Assembly (NCBI GenBank): GCA_017854675.1
Contig: JAFMHE010000006.1
Coordinates: forward strand, 1,807 to 42,886
Direction of reading: 5' to 3'
Source of the DNA: Paracoccaceae bacterium
GTDB lineage: Bacteria > Pseudomonadota > Alphaproteobacteria > Rhodobacterales > Rhodobacteraceae
DNA length: 41,080 bases
Shown: positions 30,115-39,221 of the stretch, in pieces
How positions within the stretch are numbered: the stretch's first letter is position 1
Layout of the letters: each line of letters starts with the position of its first letter
Notes under the pieces: model-generated
The model's database searches: none
Seen by the model: only the letters and a program-made list of their open reading frames with translations
Told to the model about the DNA's origin: nothing
Made by a program: the position numbers and the translations under genes

Positions 30115-31352
30115 TTCCGGGTAATGCGGGCGTCGGCGCGCAACTGGGCGATCAACTGGTTGGAATATCCCTGAAGCTGTTCTTGCCGCAGCGCATTGCG
30201 CACGGCATCGCGGTCAACTTCGGCGTTTTCCTCGGCCACGCGTTTGCACATCATCAAGAATACCAGCGTTTGACCGTTGTTCCGGGTCAATGTGGTGGAC
30301 ACTTCGCCGGTGTCCAGTTTTGACAATTCAATCGCAAAGTCGTTGGGTAGCTCTGCGGGTGCCTTGGTCTCGCGGTCCAGCACGTCCTCGGGCTGGCCTT
30401 TGGCCACGCCATAAAGATCGTCGCAGGTGTCGACACGGTTCTTCAATTGCGCCGCTTGGGCAAGGGTGGCCTCTGATCTGCCGCCGGGAATGTAGTAGGC
30501 TGCGTATTCGATGGACGCATAACGTTGCGCCGGTTTGCCGGTTTCCTGAATGTCGCGCAGCTGGAACAGTGCTACGGCATTCGGGATCGACAGCGGGGCT
30601 GTGACCTCGCCCGGTGAAAGACCCAAGATCAGGCCGCGCAACGCTGGCGGCAGGTCTTCGACGTTCTGCCATGGCAGGCGGCCACCGGCGCCGCGTGATG
30701 CGGTTGCCGAATACTGGCGCGCGAAATTCGAGAACTCGGCAGGGGTGCGCGATTGGGCAATCCGTTCAGCCAGTGCATTGACGTTTGCGGCGTTCTGGGG
30801 GGGCGCGGGGATAATAATCTCGGAGACCAGGACGCGGATGCTTGAACCGGCGCTGCCCGCACCCAGTTGGGCATCAATGTCGCGTTCGGTGATGGATACA
30901 TTGCGCACGTAGCGCGCGCGGATCAGTTCGCGCCATGTCAGCGTGTTGGCGATGAAATCGCGAAACGTCTCACGCTCCACGCCGTTCTGGCCCAGTGCTG
31001 TGATGAACTCCTCAGCGCTAAGGTTGGCGCGGGTGGCAAATTCAGCCATGCCTTCGCGCATGCCCTCTTCGGTTATCTCGAGGCCCGCGGCATTTGTAGC
31101 TGCGGTGCGCAGGCGGTCATCAATCAGCGCTTCGATGACGGCCTCGCGCGTGGCGTCGGGGGCATTCAACAATTGCAGGAACCGCAACCTTTGCTGCACT
31201 TCGTATTCGGTGACGACCGTGTTATTGACCTGCGCCACCGGGGCAAACAGGTTCTGCGCCGTCGCAGGAAGCGCGCCAATACCCAAAGCGGCCACAAGGG
31301 CCAGGGATTTGAACAGGCGGGGCAGGCAAGGCAATAGGGTCATATGTTTCAC
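30111..31352 (-). CDS. surA: Periplasmic peptidylprolyl isomerase/chaperone SurA-like
   Basis: Signal peptide; parvulin-like ARQYSATASRGAGGRLPWQNVEDLPPALRGLILGLSPGEVTAPL; lies between lptD and pdxA. GTG start at 31352 or ATG at 31343. Confidence 0.9.
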   Translation of the reverse strand: MKHMTLLPCLPRLFKSLALVAALGIGALPATAQNLFAPVAQVNNTVVTEYEVQQRLRFLQLLNAPDATREAVIEALIDDRLRTAATNAAGLEITEEGMREGMAEFATRANLSAEEFITALGQNGVERETFRDFIANTLTWRELIRARYVRNVSITERDIDAQLGAGSAGSSIRVLVSEIIIPAPPQNAANVNALAERIAQSRTPAEFSNFARQYSATASRGAGGRLPWQNVEDLPPALRGLILGLSPGEVTAPLSIPNAVALFQLRDIQETGKPAQRYASIEYAAYYIPGGRSEATLAQAAQLKNRVDTCDDLYGVAKGQPEDVLDRETKAPAELPNDFAIELSKLDTGEVSTTLTRNNGQTLVFLMMCKRVAEENAEVDRDAVRNALRQEQLQGYSNQLIAQLRADARITRK

Positions 31353-33502
31353 TTCTGACAGGAGCGCATGTATTTTTCTGTCCCTGAGGACACAGCAAAG
31401 CCGCGTAAGCCCACGTTAAACCCGAAATTGGTCGTAGGCTCAACACTTGTGGACGAGGAATAGCGCCGCTCGACCGCGAGGTCCATGGAAACGCATTCAT
31501 TGTTGTAGGTCAGGCCAAGTCCCGCCGTTGCCGAGCGGTCATCGACAATATCAAACCGGTAGTCGGCTGTGGCGGCCCAGTGACGCGAAATGGCATAATT
31601 GCCGTTCAGCAGAATTTCCGAGGTCGCGCCGGGGCGGTCTTCGTCAGCATCTGCATCCATCCAGACATAACTGCCGCTCAGGCCTCCCCGTGCGAAATAC
31701 CAATCGCCGCGCAGCTCTGCTTTGGCAAAATTGAAACTCTCGTCAAAAAGGCTGCGGCCTGACAGGGATAACCCGCCTTGGCTTTTGATCTGGCCTGCCA
31801 GCAGGAAATTCGAGGCGCCCCCTGACAGTCCGGAGGTATTGGAGAATTCAGGATCGGCATCGCGGCGCAAGACCTGACCCACAGTAAGATGTGCATCCCA
31901 TCCATTGGGATTAAACCGCGCCCAGTTCACACCCACAGCAGCCGTAAAGCCCCGCTCACGCCGGTCAGGGGCTGCAAATCTGGACAACGACAGCAGATTG
32001 CCCTCGTCAAATTCTGTGCGCGTGCTTTCATCGTTGGGTATATCCAGCCGGTTGCCGCCGACCCAACCCAACTGCGCCACGGGTTCCAGCGTTTGCACAA
32101 TGCCATTGGACGCACGCCGCACCATTGGATAGCGCAGGGCAACGGCGGCGTGGGGCACCAGATCAGCATGGTTTTGGTCAAAGGTTGAATCCTGCGTGAT
32201 GTCAAAGACCTGAAAACTGGCACCCACCCGGGTGTCCGCCACAAGGCCCCAGCGCAGCGTGTCGCGGCGCAGCCATTCCACTTTGCCACCCAAACGCACC
32301 ACATCACGGCCATCTACCACAAGGTCCGCATCAGGTCCGTCAACGTCCAGATCAGAGGCACGGGTGTGGCTATGGGCATGCAGGCTCAGCCGGACCTCGC
32401 CCCCGATGGCCGACGGAAAGAACCGCCGCTCGTATTCACCATCCAGCACGATTGTCGGCAGATTGTCGTTGATGTCACTGACGCGCAGGCTTTCAAAGTT
32501 GAAAATACTGGCGCGCACATAGGCGTCGCGTCGGGCGCGCTCTATGGTGATCTGGCTCTCCAGCCGGTCTTCGTTATAATAATCATACTGCGAGAAATAG
32601 GCGTTGTCGTTTACGGCCTCTATGTCGAACGTCAACGTATAGTCCCGCTCAAGGTTGAACGCACCGCGCCCGATAAGATAGCCGCGTGTCGCATCGGGAC
32701 GCTCGTCATCGCGGGTGATTGCGCCATCAAATTGCATGCGTCCCCGCGCAAATGCCTGACGGTAGCGGAATTCGAGCGTGCGGGTCGCGGTCGAGATATA
32801 GGGTGTCAGCGTCAGGTCGCGGTGATCACCCAGCTTGATAAAATAGGGCAGCTTGAGGCCGGTGCCCAGCTGCGATGTTGTACGGATCGACGGCACCAAA
32901 AAACCGGTAGCACGATCAAGGCCCGGACCGGGCAGGCGCAAGCGAGGCACGTAAAAAACCGGAACGCGTAGAATGCGGAACTGTGCCTCATCAAAGTATA
33001 GCTTGTTTTCAACCCGGTCATGCACCACGCGCTTGGCGCGGATCTGCCACAGCGGCGCGCGTCCGTCCTCGCAAATCCGGCAGGACGTCACCGTTGTTTT
33101 GTAAAGCTGGCTGTAACGCCCATCTGTACGGTTGATCTGCTGTGCGGCCAGTTGCAATTGTTGGTTCAGCACCAGCCGTGCACCGGTCAGGATGCCGTTT
33201 TGCATATCGGATGACAGTTGCGCCGCATCGGCGAGGATCAAGGTTTTGGTACCTTCGGTCAGCACAATCGGCCCTTCGATGGTCAACCCGCCTGTCGCCT
33301 CGTTGTATCTGATGGATTTTGCCTGCAGGCGGGTGCCGCCCTGAAACGCCTCAACATTGCCTTGCGCGACCAAGGTGCGGTCTGCCTCGATAAACACGTT
33401 GTCAGCGATCAACACGGCCGGTTTGGTCGGCTCAACTTGCTGGGCGACCGCCAAAGCGGGCAAGAGCAATGTCAGCAAGAAGACCGCGAGCGCACGCAAC
33501 AT
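31349..33502 (-). CDS. lptD: LPS-assembly protein LptD
   Basis: 717 aa; signal peptide, N-terminal OstA-like domain, SCRICEDGRAPLWQIRAKRVVHD, beta-barrel, C-terminal ECVSMDLAVERRYSSSTSVEPTTNFGFNVGLRGF. Confidence 0.95.
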   Translation of the reverse strand: MLRALAVFLLTLLLPALAVAQQVEPTKPAVLIADNVFIEADRTLVAQGNVEAFQGGTRLQAKSIRYNEATGGLTIEGPIVLTEGTKTLILADAAQLSSDMQNGILTGARLVLNQQLQLAAQQINRTDGRYSQLYKTTVTSCRICEDGRAPLWQIRAKRVVHDRVENKLYFDEAQFRILRVPVFYVPRLRLPGPGLDRATGFLVPSIRTTSQLGTGLKLPYFIKLGDHRDLTLTPYISTATRTLEFRYRQAFARGRMQFDGAITRDDERPDATRGYLIGRGAFNLERDYTLTFDIEAVNDNAYFSQYDYYNEDRLESQITIERARRDAYVRASIFNFESLRVSDINDNLPTIVLDGEYERRFFPSAIGGEVRLSLHAHSHTRASDLDVDGPDADLVVDGRDVVRLGGKVEWLRRDTLRWGLVADTRVGASFQVFDITQDSTFDQNHADLVPHAAVALRYPMVRRASNGIVQTLEPVAQLGWVGGNRLDIPNDESTRTEFDEGNLLSLSRFAAPDRRERGFTAAVGVNWARFNPNGWDAHLTVGQVLRRDADPEFSNTSGLSGGASNFLLAGQIKSQGGLSLSGRSLFDESFNFAKAELRGDWYFARGGLSGSYVWMDADADEDRPGATSEILLNGNYAISRHWAATADYRFDIVDDRSATAGLGLTYNNECVSMDLAVERRYSSSTSVEPTTNFGFNVGLRGFAVSSGTEKYMRSCQK

Positions 33503-34600
33503 CTAGCCGTCCTCTGCATGCAGCAGCAGGCCAAGCGCCAACAGCACCGAGGCAACCGGCGGTGCCCATGCGGCCAAAAGGACCGGAATTTGCCCGTTTT
33601 CACCTAAAATTTGCGCAAAGCTGCGGATAAAATACAAACCAAACCCCAAAAGCACTGCAGTAATTACGGCGACCCCCGTACCCCCAAATCTGGTATGGCG
33701 CATGGTAAAGGCGCTCGCAACAAGAACCATTGCCATCAGAAACAGAGGCCGCGCAATTTCGGCTTGCAGCCAGACCTTGTGTTGACGGGGCGAAAAGCCT
33801 GCCTGCTCAAGCTGGCGGATGAACCGGGGCAATTCGTAAATCGAAACAGCGGCGGGCTTGCCGATCGTCTCGCGGATGCGGTCCAGGGTCAGGGTCGAAG
33901 GCACAGTAAAGGTCTCGAATACCTCCGCATTGCCTTCGGGGTTAATGCCTGTGCGCAAGGGCCATGATTTTGCATTGCTCAGCGACCATGCACCGTCCAG
34001 CAAGGTGGCGCTTGCCGCTTCAATCCGCTGGATGGGTCCGTTGTTTTTGTCGTAGCTCAAAAAGGTCACGTCATAGAGCACCGAAGCATCGGCGTTTGAC
34101 CGGAATGCGCGGATTACTGTTTGACCATTCTCTGAGCCTTGGCGCAGCCACAACCCTTCGTCGCTGATGGAAAACGCAGATGCGCCGCCAGCGCGGTAGC
34201 TTTCTGACAGTTGCAAATAGCGGTTTGATGTGGCCGCAACGATCGGGTTGAGCATCGTGACTGCAAAGACACCAATGATCAGTGCCACTGCAACCGGCGC
34301 GCGCAGGGCGCTTAGGGCAGAACGACCCGCGGCGCGCGTGACAACCAGTTCCGAAGAGCGGGCCAAAGATATAAAGAGCGTCACGGTCGCAAGGATCATG
34401 ATCAGCGGCAGGATCAGGTTGATTGTCTGTGGCGTGTTCAGCAGGGTCAAACCAAGGATTTGCTGCCAGCCCAGATCAAGACCGGCAAACCGGCGTGCTT
34501 GATCAACGGCGTCGATCAGCACCACAAGCGCGAAAAGCACCGCAGTGATCAGCAAGAAACCCATTGCGAAACGCCGGGCGAAATAAAGGTGCAGGATCAT
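33503..34600 (-). CDS. lptG: LPS export permease LptG
   Basis: Start trimmed to MILHLYFARRFAMGFLLITAVLFALVVLIDAVDQARRF; downstream of LptF; YjgP/YjgQ-like topology. Confidence 0.93.
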   Translation of the reverse strand: MILHLYFARRFAMGFLLITAVLFALVVLIDAVDQARRFAGLDLGWQQILGLTLLNTPQTINLILPLIMILATVTLFISLARSSELVVTRAAGRSALSALRAPVAVALIIGVFAVTMLNPIVAATSNRYLQLSESYRAGGASAFSISDEGLWLRQGSENGQTVIRAFRSNADASVLYDVTFLSYDKNNGPIQRIEAASATLLDGAWSLSNAKSWPLRTGINPEGNAEVFETFTVPSTLTLDRIRETIGKPAAVSIYELPRFIRQLEQAGFSPRQHKVWLQAEIARPLFLMAMVLVASAFTMRHTRFGGTGVAVITAVLLGFGLYFIRSFAQILGENGQIPVLLAAWAPPVASVLLALGLLLHAEDG

Positions 34601-35736
34601 GCGGGTTTCTGCCTTGCGATCAGGCGGCGTGTCCAGCCGGGATGGGCCGATTGCCACAGCGCGCCCAACACGACCAACGCGCCAAAGAGCGAGGGCAGGT
34701 AAAGAATAGGCCACAAATCAGCCTGCGTCTGGACCATCCGGACCAATGTGCCGCGCGATCCGTCAATGGCGATGAGCAGTGCAAACGCCAGCGCAATTTC
34801 GCGCCAGATGCCAAAGCGCGAAAAGCCCCCGATCAGCAGGATCGAAAACCCGACCATGGCGGCAACAACGCAAAACAAGGCTTGCGCAAAACGGCTGTTC
34901 AGCTCTTCTGCCAACACACCCGTCGATACTTGGGGCGGCAGCGTCGCGCGGGACGCCGCGATCAATGCGGGGGTGGTGAGGCCCGCCAGATCGTAACGAT
35001 CCGGACGGTCTCGGCGCACCAATGCGGAGATGTCAAAAGAAAAGTCCCGGAACTTTGCCGTCGACAAAGCCAGTCCATTTTTCTGTAGCCGCTGCGCCAA
35101 CCCGTCGACCATAATGAGCGTTGTTCCCGCGCCGTTGCGCACCAGATATGCCTCGGACGCGGTATAGATCACGCCCTGCGCCCGATCCCGGCGATCCGAC
35201 AGGAACACATCATGCAGCACCCCGTCCGCGCCGATCAGGCGGGTATACAATGTCACATTTGTGGTGGGATGCAGAAACTGGCCTTCCTTCAGCAGTCCTG
35301 CGGTGACGTTCTGGGCAATCTCCAGCTCGCGCTGGTTCAACTGGCGCTGGGCGAGGGGCACCAGAAAATGGCTGAGCACGGACATCATCAATGCGACACA
35401 TAACCCGTAAGCCAGCACAGGGCGGGCCAACCGCCACGGACTGGACCCTGTGGATTGCATCACGGTTAATTCGGCCTCGGAACTCATCCGGTTGGTGACA
35501 TAGACTGCCCCCGCAAATGTCGCGACGGGCAGGACCGTGGCGATCAGGCGGGGCAAGCCAAGGGCGGTAAATTCCAGAAAAACAAGCGCAGAATGGCCAT
35601 CACCGATCAGTCGGTCAAACAGCACCACGGCCCGGTTGATCCAGAACAGCGCAACCAGAACGAGGGCGAAAAACCCGAACAAAAGCAGAAGCTGCGACAG
35701 CATATAGCGGTCAAATTTTGCCACTGCATCCCTCAT
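34597..35736 (-). CDS. lptF: LPS export permease LptF
   Basis: 379 aa; FDRYMLSQLLLLFGFFALVLVALFWINRAVVLFDRLI; YjgP/YjgQ family; ATGA overlap with lptG. Confidence 0.93.
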   Translation of the reverse strand: MRDAVAKFDRYMLSQLLLLFGFFALVLVALFWINRAVVLFDRLIGDGHSALVFLEFTALGLPRLIATVLPVATFAGAVYVTNRMSSEAELTVMQSTGSSPWRLARPVLAYGLCVALMMSVLSHFLVPLAQRQLNQRELEIAQNVTAGLLKEGQFLHPTTNVTLYTRLIGADGVLHDVFLSDRRDRAQGVIYTASEAYLVRNGAGTTLIMVDGLAQRLQKNGLALSTAKFRDFSFDISALVRRDRPDRYDLAGLTTPALIAASRATLPPQVSTGVLAEELNSRFAQALFCVVAAMVGFSILLIGGFSRFGIWREIALAFALLIAIDGSRGTLVRMVQTQADLWPILYLPSLFGALVVLGALWQSAHPGWTRRLIARQKPA

Positions 35737-35873
35737 ATCTTGTGCCTGAGCGCCAGTTTACCGGCGGATTTAGCCCAAACATACGCCAATTCGCGGGCTA
35801 GGAAAACTGCAAACTGGTCTTCGGCTGCGTTGCGCGCTACGTCTGGGGCGAAAACCGGACAAAGGCGCATGAT

Positions 35874-37346
35874 ATGACCCAGCTGACCCCTATCACATTT
35901 CACGAGATCGACATCGAAGCCATCGCAACGGCCACCGGACGGGTTGTCGTCTTTGCCGACACAGATGGCAAGCTGGACACCGGTGCGCGGCGCGTGAACA
36001 AGCTGATGCGTGGTGCGCTTTTGCGGCTGATCGAAAGCGATCGGTTCGAGCAAATGAAAGCGGGCGATGCAGTCACGCTTGCGTTCCCGGTCGGTATGGC
36101 AGCGGAAGCCGTTGATATTGTGCGCCTGCCGCGCAATGCCGATCAAACACAGGCGCGGGCGGCTGGTGCCAGCCTTGCCAAGCTGCGCGGCCAGGTGGAT
36201 GTGCTGGTAATGGCAGGGGCTGTGCGCCGGATCGCCGAAGTGGCGTACGGGTTTGCGATGCGGGATTATGCGTTTGAAGATCACAAGACATCGGCCAAGC
36301 CCCGCGCAGGCGAAGTGCGCGTGATGTGCGGCAAAGTGGACGAGGTACAAGCCGCCGCAGCACCCTTGATGGCGATTGCCGAGGGCGCGTTTATGACCCG
36401 CGATCTGACCAATGCGCCTGCCAACGTGCTGACGACCACGACGTTCGCGGAACAATTGGCCGAGATGAGCGCGCTGGGCCTGAAGGTCGAAGTGCTGGAA
36501 GAAGCTGACCTGGAAAAGCTGGGGATGGGATCGCTTTTGTGCGTGGGGCAGGGATCGGCCAGCCCCTCCAAGGTTGTGGTGATGCAGTGGAATGGCGGCG
36601 CAAAAGACGCCAAACCGCTGGCGCTGATCGGCAAGGGCGTTGTGTTTGACACCGGCGGTATCAGCATCAAACCCGCAGCGGGCATGGAAGATATGACCAT
36701 GGACATGGGCGGTGCCGGCGTCGTGTCCGGTGTGATGCGGTCGCTCGCGCTGCGCGGGGCCAAGGCCAACGTTGTCGGGCTGGTCGGGTTGGTCGAGAAC
36801 ATGCCGTCCAGCACGGCGGTGCGTCCGGGGGATGTGGTCACATCCATGAAAGGCGATACCATCGAAGTGATCAACACGGACGCCGAGGGGCGTTTGGTTT
36901 TGTGCGATGTGATGTGGTATGCGCAGGACCGCTTTGCGCCGGCGGCGATGATTGATCTGGCGACATTGACGGGCGCAATTATCATTGGTCTGGGCCATGA
37001 CAATGCGGGTGTGTTTTCCAACAATGACGTGCTCTGCAATGCCTTCCTCAAGGCCGCGCAGACCGAGGGCGAAGGCGCATGGCGGATGCCGCTGGGACAG
37101 TGTTATGACGATCTGCTGAAAAGCCGGATTGCGGATATGAAGAACGTTGGCGGCCGCGCTGCGGGTTCCATTACGGCGGCGCAGTTCCTGCAGCGGTTTG
37201 TCAAAGGCGACACACCGTGGATCCATCTGGATATTGCCGGGGTCGCGTCGGTGAAATCCGAGACGGCGTTGGCTCCGGTGGGCGCGACAGGCTGGGGCGT
37301 GGCGGCGTTGAACCGCTTGGTCAGCGACATGTACGAGACGGAGTAA
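35874..37346 (+). CDS. pepA: Leucyl aminopeptidase (M17)
   Basis: 490 aa; ALIGKGVVFDTGGISIKPAAGMEDMTMDMGGAG, INTDAEGRLVLCDVMWYA, ATLTGA. Confidence 0.96.
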   Translation: MTQLTPITFHEIDIEAIATATGRVVVFADTDGKLDTGARRVNKLMRGALLRLIESDRFEQMKAGDAVTLAFPVGMAAEAVDIVRLPRNADQTQARAAGASLAKLRGQVDVLVMAGAVRRIAEVAYGFAMRDYAFEDHKTSAKPRAGEVRVMCGKVDEVQAAAAPLMAIAEGAFMTRDLTNAPANVLTTTTFAEQLAEMSALGLKVEVLEEADLEKLGMGSLLCVGQGSASPSKVVVMQWNGGAKDAKPLALIGKGVVFDTGGISIKPAAGMEDMTMDMGGAGVVSGVMRSLALRGAKANVVGLVGLVENMPSSTAVRPGDVVTSMKGDTIEVINTDAEGRLVLCDVMWYAQDRFAPAAMIDLATLTGAIIIGLGHDNAGVFSNNDVLCNAFLKAAQTEGEGAWRMPLGQCYDDLLKSRIADMKNVGGRAAGSITAAQFLQRFVKGDTPWIHLDIAGVASVKSETALAPVGATGWGVAALNRLVSDMYETE

Positions 37347-37350
37347 GCTC

Positions 37351-37809
37351 TTGGGTGCCGCCTATTTCTATCATCTGACGCAGCGCTCAGAGGCCGATAC
37401 GCTGCGCATGCTGTTGACCAAGTCGCTGCAACAGGGGTGGAGAGTAGCTGTGCGCGGCACCGACATGGGCCGGATGGAGGCGCTGGACCGCGCGTTGTGG
37501 TTGGGGCCGGACGAAGGGTTCCTGCCGCACGGGTTGGCGGGGGGCGCACAGGATGCAGCGCAACCTGTGTTATTGACGGTTGAGGCTGTTGCGGCAAATG
37601 CGCCCAGTTGTGTGATGTCGGTGCAGGGTGCGGACGTCACCGCTGATGAGGTGGCGTCCCTTGAACGGGTTTGTGTGCTCTTTGACGGTAATGACGAAGC
37701 GGCGTTGGGCTGCGCGCGGCTGCAATGGAAAGCGCTGAAAGATGCAGGCGCGTCGGCGCAATATTGGTCAGAGGCGTCAGGACGCTGGGAGAAAAAGGCC
37801 GAAACGTAA
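37351..37809 (+). CDS. holC: DNA polymerase III subunit chi
   Basis: 152 aa, TTG start; MGAAYFYHLTQRSEADTLRMLLTKSLQQGWRVAVRG; 4 nt after pepA. Confidence 0.9.
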   Translation: MGAAYFYHLTQRSEADTLRMLLTKSLQQGWRVAVRGTDMGRMEALDRALWLGPDEGFLPHGLAGGAQDAAQPVLLTVEAVAANAPSCVMSVQGADVTADEVASLERVCVLFDGNDEAALGCARLQWKALKDAGASAQYWSEASGRWEKKAET

Positions 37810-37845
37810 TTTGGATTTGCGCTTGGAACGCCGTGGGGGGCGTGA

Positions 37846-38427
37846 CTAGCGGGTGAGGATCAGTTCACCGCCCGCAATCTCGATCCGGCCCCATTTCTGC
37901 AAATACCCCATGCCCAGCAGCGATCCTTTCATCTCCCCTTCGTTCACAACGGCGCTTACCCCTCGGTCGGTGATATCGCCCAACGTAACGGTATCAAGCG
38001 TGACAAAAGCCGTGCGCACTTCGCCATTTGCTGTATTTGCGCGGCCCAAATAGTTGAGTGTTTCCAGATCAATACCGGCACGTTCAGCATCATCTTGGGT
38101 CAGCACCATTGCAGTTGCACCGGTGTCGACGACAAAGTTTATAGCCGCGTCGTTTATGTTTAGCTGTAAGTAATAATGCCCGTCCCGCGCACGGGGTACG
38201 ATGATCTGGCCTGCCTGGGACTGGCTGAGCTGTGGACGCGATGCATCGCGGCTGATGTCTTGCCACAGGCCGACACCCGCAGCACCACCGACAAAGATCA
38301 TTCCCCAGACGGCAGCGTATTGCAGGGTGCGGTTCAGGCCCTGACGGGTTTGCATGAAAAACCACCCCGCGACCATCGCGCCGAGCACGATAAGATAGAT
38401 AAGTTGGCCGGTGTCGATGTCTGGCAT
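37846..38427 (-). CDS. Membrane-anchored retropepsin-like aspartic protease (TIGR02281-like)
   Basis: N-terminal hydrophobic segments; NFVVDTGATAMVLTQDDAERAGID, GSLLGMGYLQKWGRIEIAGGELILTR. Confidence 0.88.
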   Translation of the reverse strand: MPDIDTGQLIYLIVLGAMVAGWFFMQTRQGLNRTLQYAAVWGMIFVGGAAGVGLWQDISRDASRPQLSQSQAGQIIVPRARDGHYYLQLNINDAAINFVVDTGATAMVLTQDDAERAGIDLETLNYLGRANTANGEVRTAFVTLDTVTLGDITDRGVSAVVNEGEMKGSLLGMGYLQKWGRIEIAGGELILTR

Positions 38428-38478
38428 GTCTGTCTCCGCATAGGTTTGGGGCAGATATAGGGGGCCGAAGCGCTGCTG

Positions 38479-39117
38479 TCAGGAGGGACCGGGGCCAAAA
38501 CCGAACGCAGCCAGCCCGTCCAGCACGAATTGCACCGAAAGCGCCGCCAGAAGCATGCCGAGGATACGCGTGATCACGTCAATGCCGGTCTTGCCGATGA
38601 TCCGGTCAACATAGCTGCTGGCCAACAGGATCAGCGCCATGCCGATCAGCACGAGGGCTGTGATCGACAGCACCATCAGCATTCCTTCGCCGCCCGGCTT
38701 TTCACCAACGAGCAGGATGATGGATGCGATGGCGCCCGGACCTGCGATGAGAGGAATCGCGAGGGGGAACACGGAGGGGTCGTGCGTGTCTTCGTCATGC
38801 GTCTTGTCCTCGCGGCGTTTGGTGCGGCGTTCAAAAAGCATGTCGAGGGCTGTCAGGAACAGCAATATGCCGCCTGCGATGCGGAAGGCGGGCATCGAGA
38901 TGCCGACAAAACCCAAAACGGCCTCGCCGAAGAACGCAAATAGCGCAAGAACAAAGCCTGCCACGCAGACTGCGCGCACGGCAATGCGGCGACGCTGGGC
39001 GGGGGTCATGCCGGATGTCAGCGCCAGAAACAGCGGGGCCATGCCAATGGGATCAATCACCACGAACATGGTGACGAGGGCGGTGATCATAAAGGCAGTG
39101 TCGAGGATCATCGGCAT
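38479..39117 (-). CDS. MarC family membrane protein
   Basis: 212 aa; FVVIDPIGMAPLFLALTSGMTPAQRRRIAVRA; AIPLIAGPGAIASIILL. Confidence 0.92.
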   Translation of the reverse strand: MPMILDTAFMITALVTMFVVIDPIGMAPLFLALTSGMTPAQRRRIAVRAVCVAGFVLALFAFFGEAVLGFVGISMPAFRIAGGILLFLTALDMLFERRTKRREDKTHDEDTHDPSVFPLAIPLIAGPGAIASIILLVGEKPGGEGMLMVLSITALVLIGMALILLASSYVDRIIGKTGIDVITRILGMLLAALSVQFVLDGLAAFGFGPGPS

Positions 39118-39153
39118 CGGTCCAAAGGAGGGCTGCGCCCGTTAAATGTTCTA

Positions 39154-39215
39154 GGGGGCGCTGCCCCCCGTCATCAAGATGACGTCCCCCGCAGGTATTT
39201 CTGGCTTCAAAGAAG
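39154..39215. repeat. Intergenic double-hairpin element with AT-rich tail (REP-like)
   Basis: GGGGGC-GCT-GCCCCC (39154-39168), CGTCATC-AA-GATGACG (39169-39184), TCCCCC (39185-39190), then AGGTATTTCTGGCTTCAAAGAAG. Confidence 0.7.
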
Positions 39216-39221
39216 GGAGGT

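Noticed and set aside
29071-30174. 367-aa plus-strand ORF opposite pdxA
   Set aside because: Antisense to PdxA, which has all expected motifs; no domain seen in the plus-strand translation.
34601-34714. N-terminal extension of LptG
   Set aside because: It lies within the lptF coding region in another frame; the ATG at 34600 forms an ATGA overlap and begins a normal LptG N-terminus.
35733-37226. 497-aa minus-strand ORF opposite pepA
   Set aside because: Shadow ORF of a clear M17 aminopeptidase; His/Arg/Gln-rich composition with no family motif.
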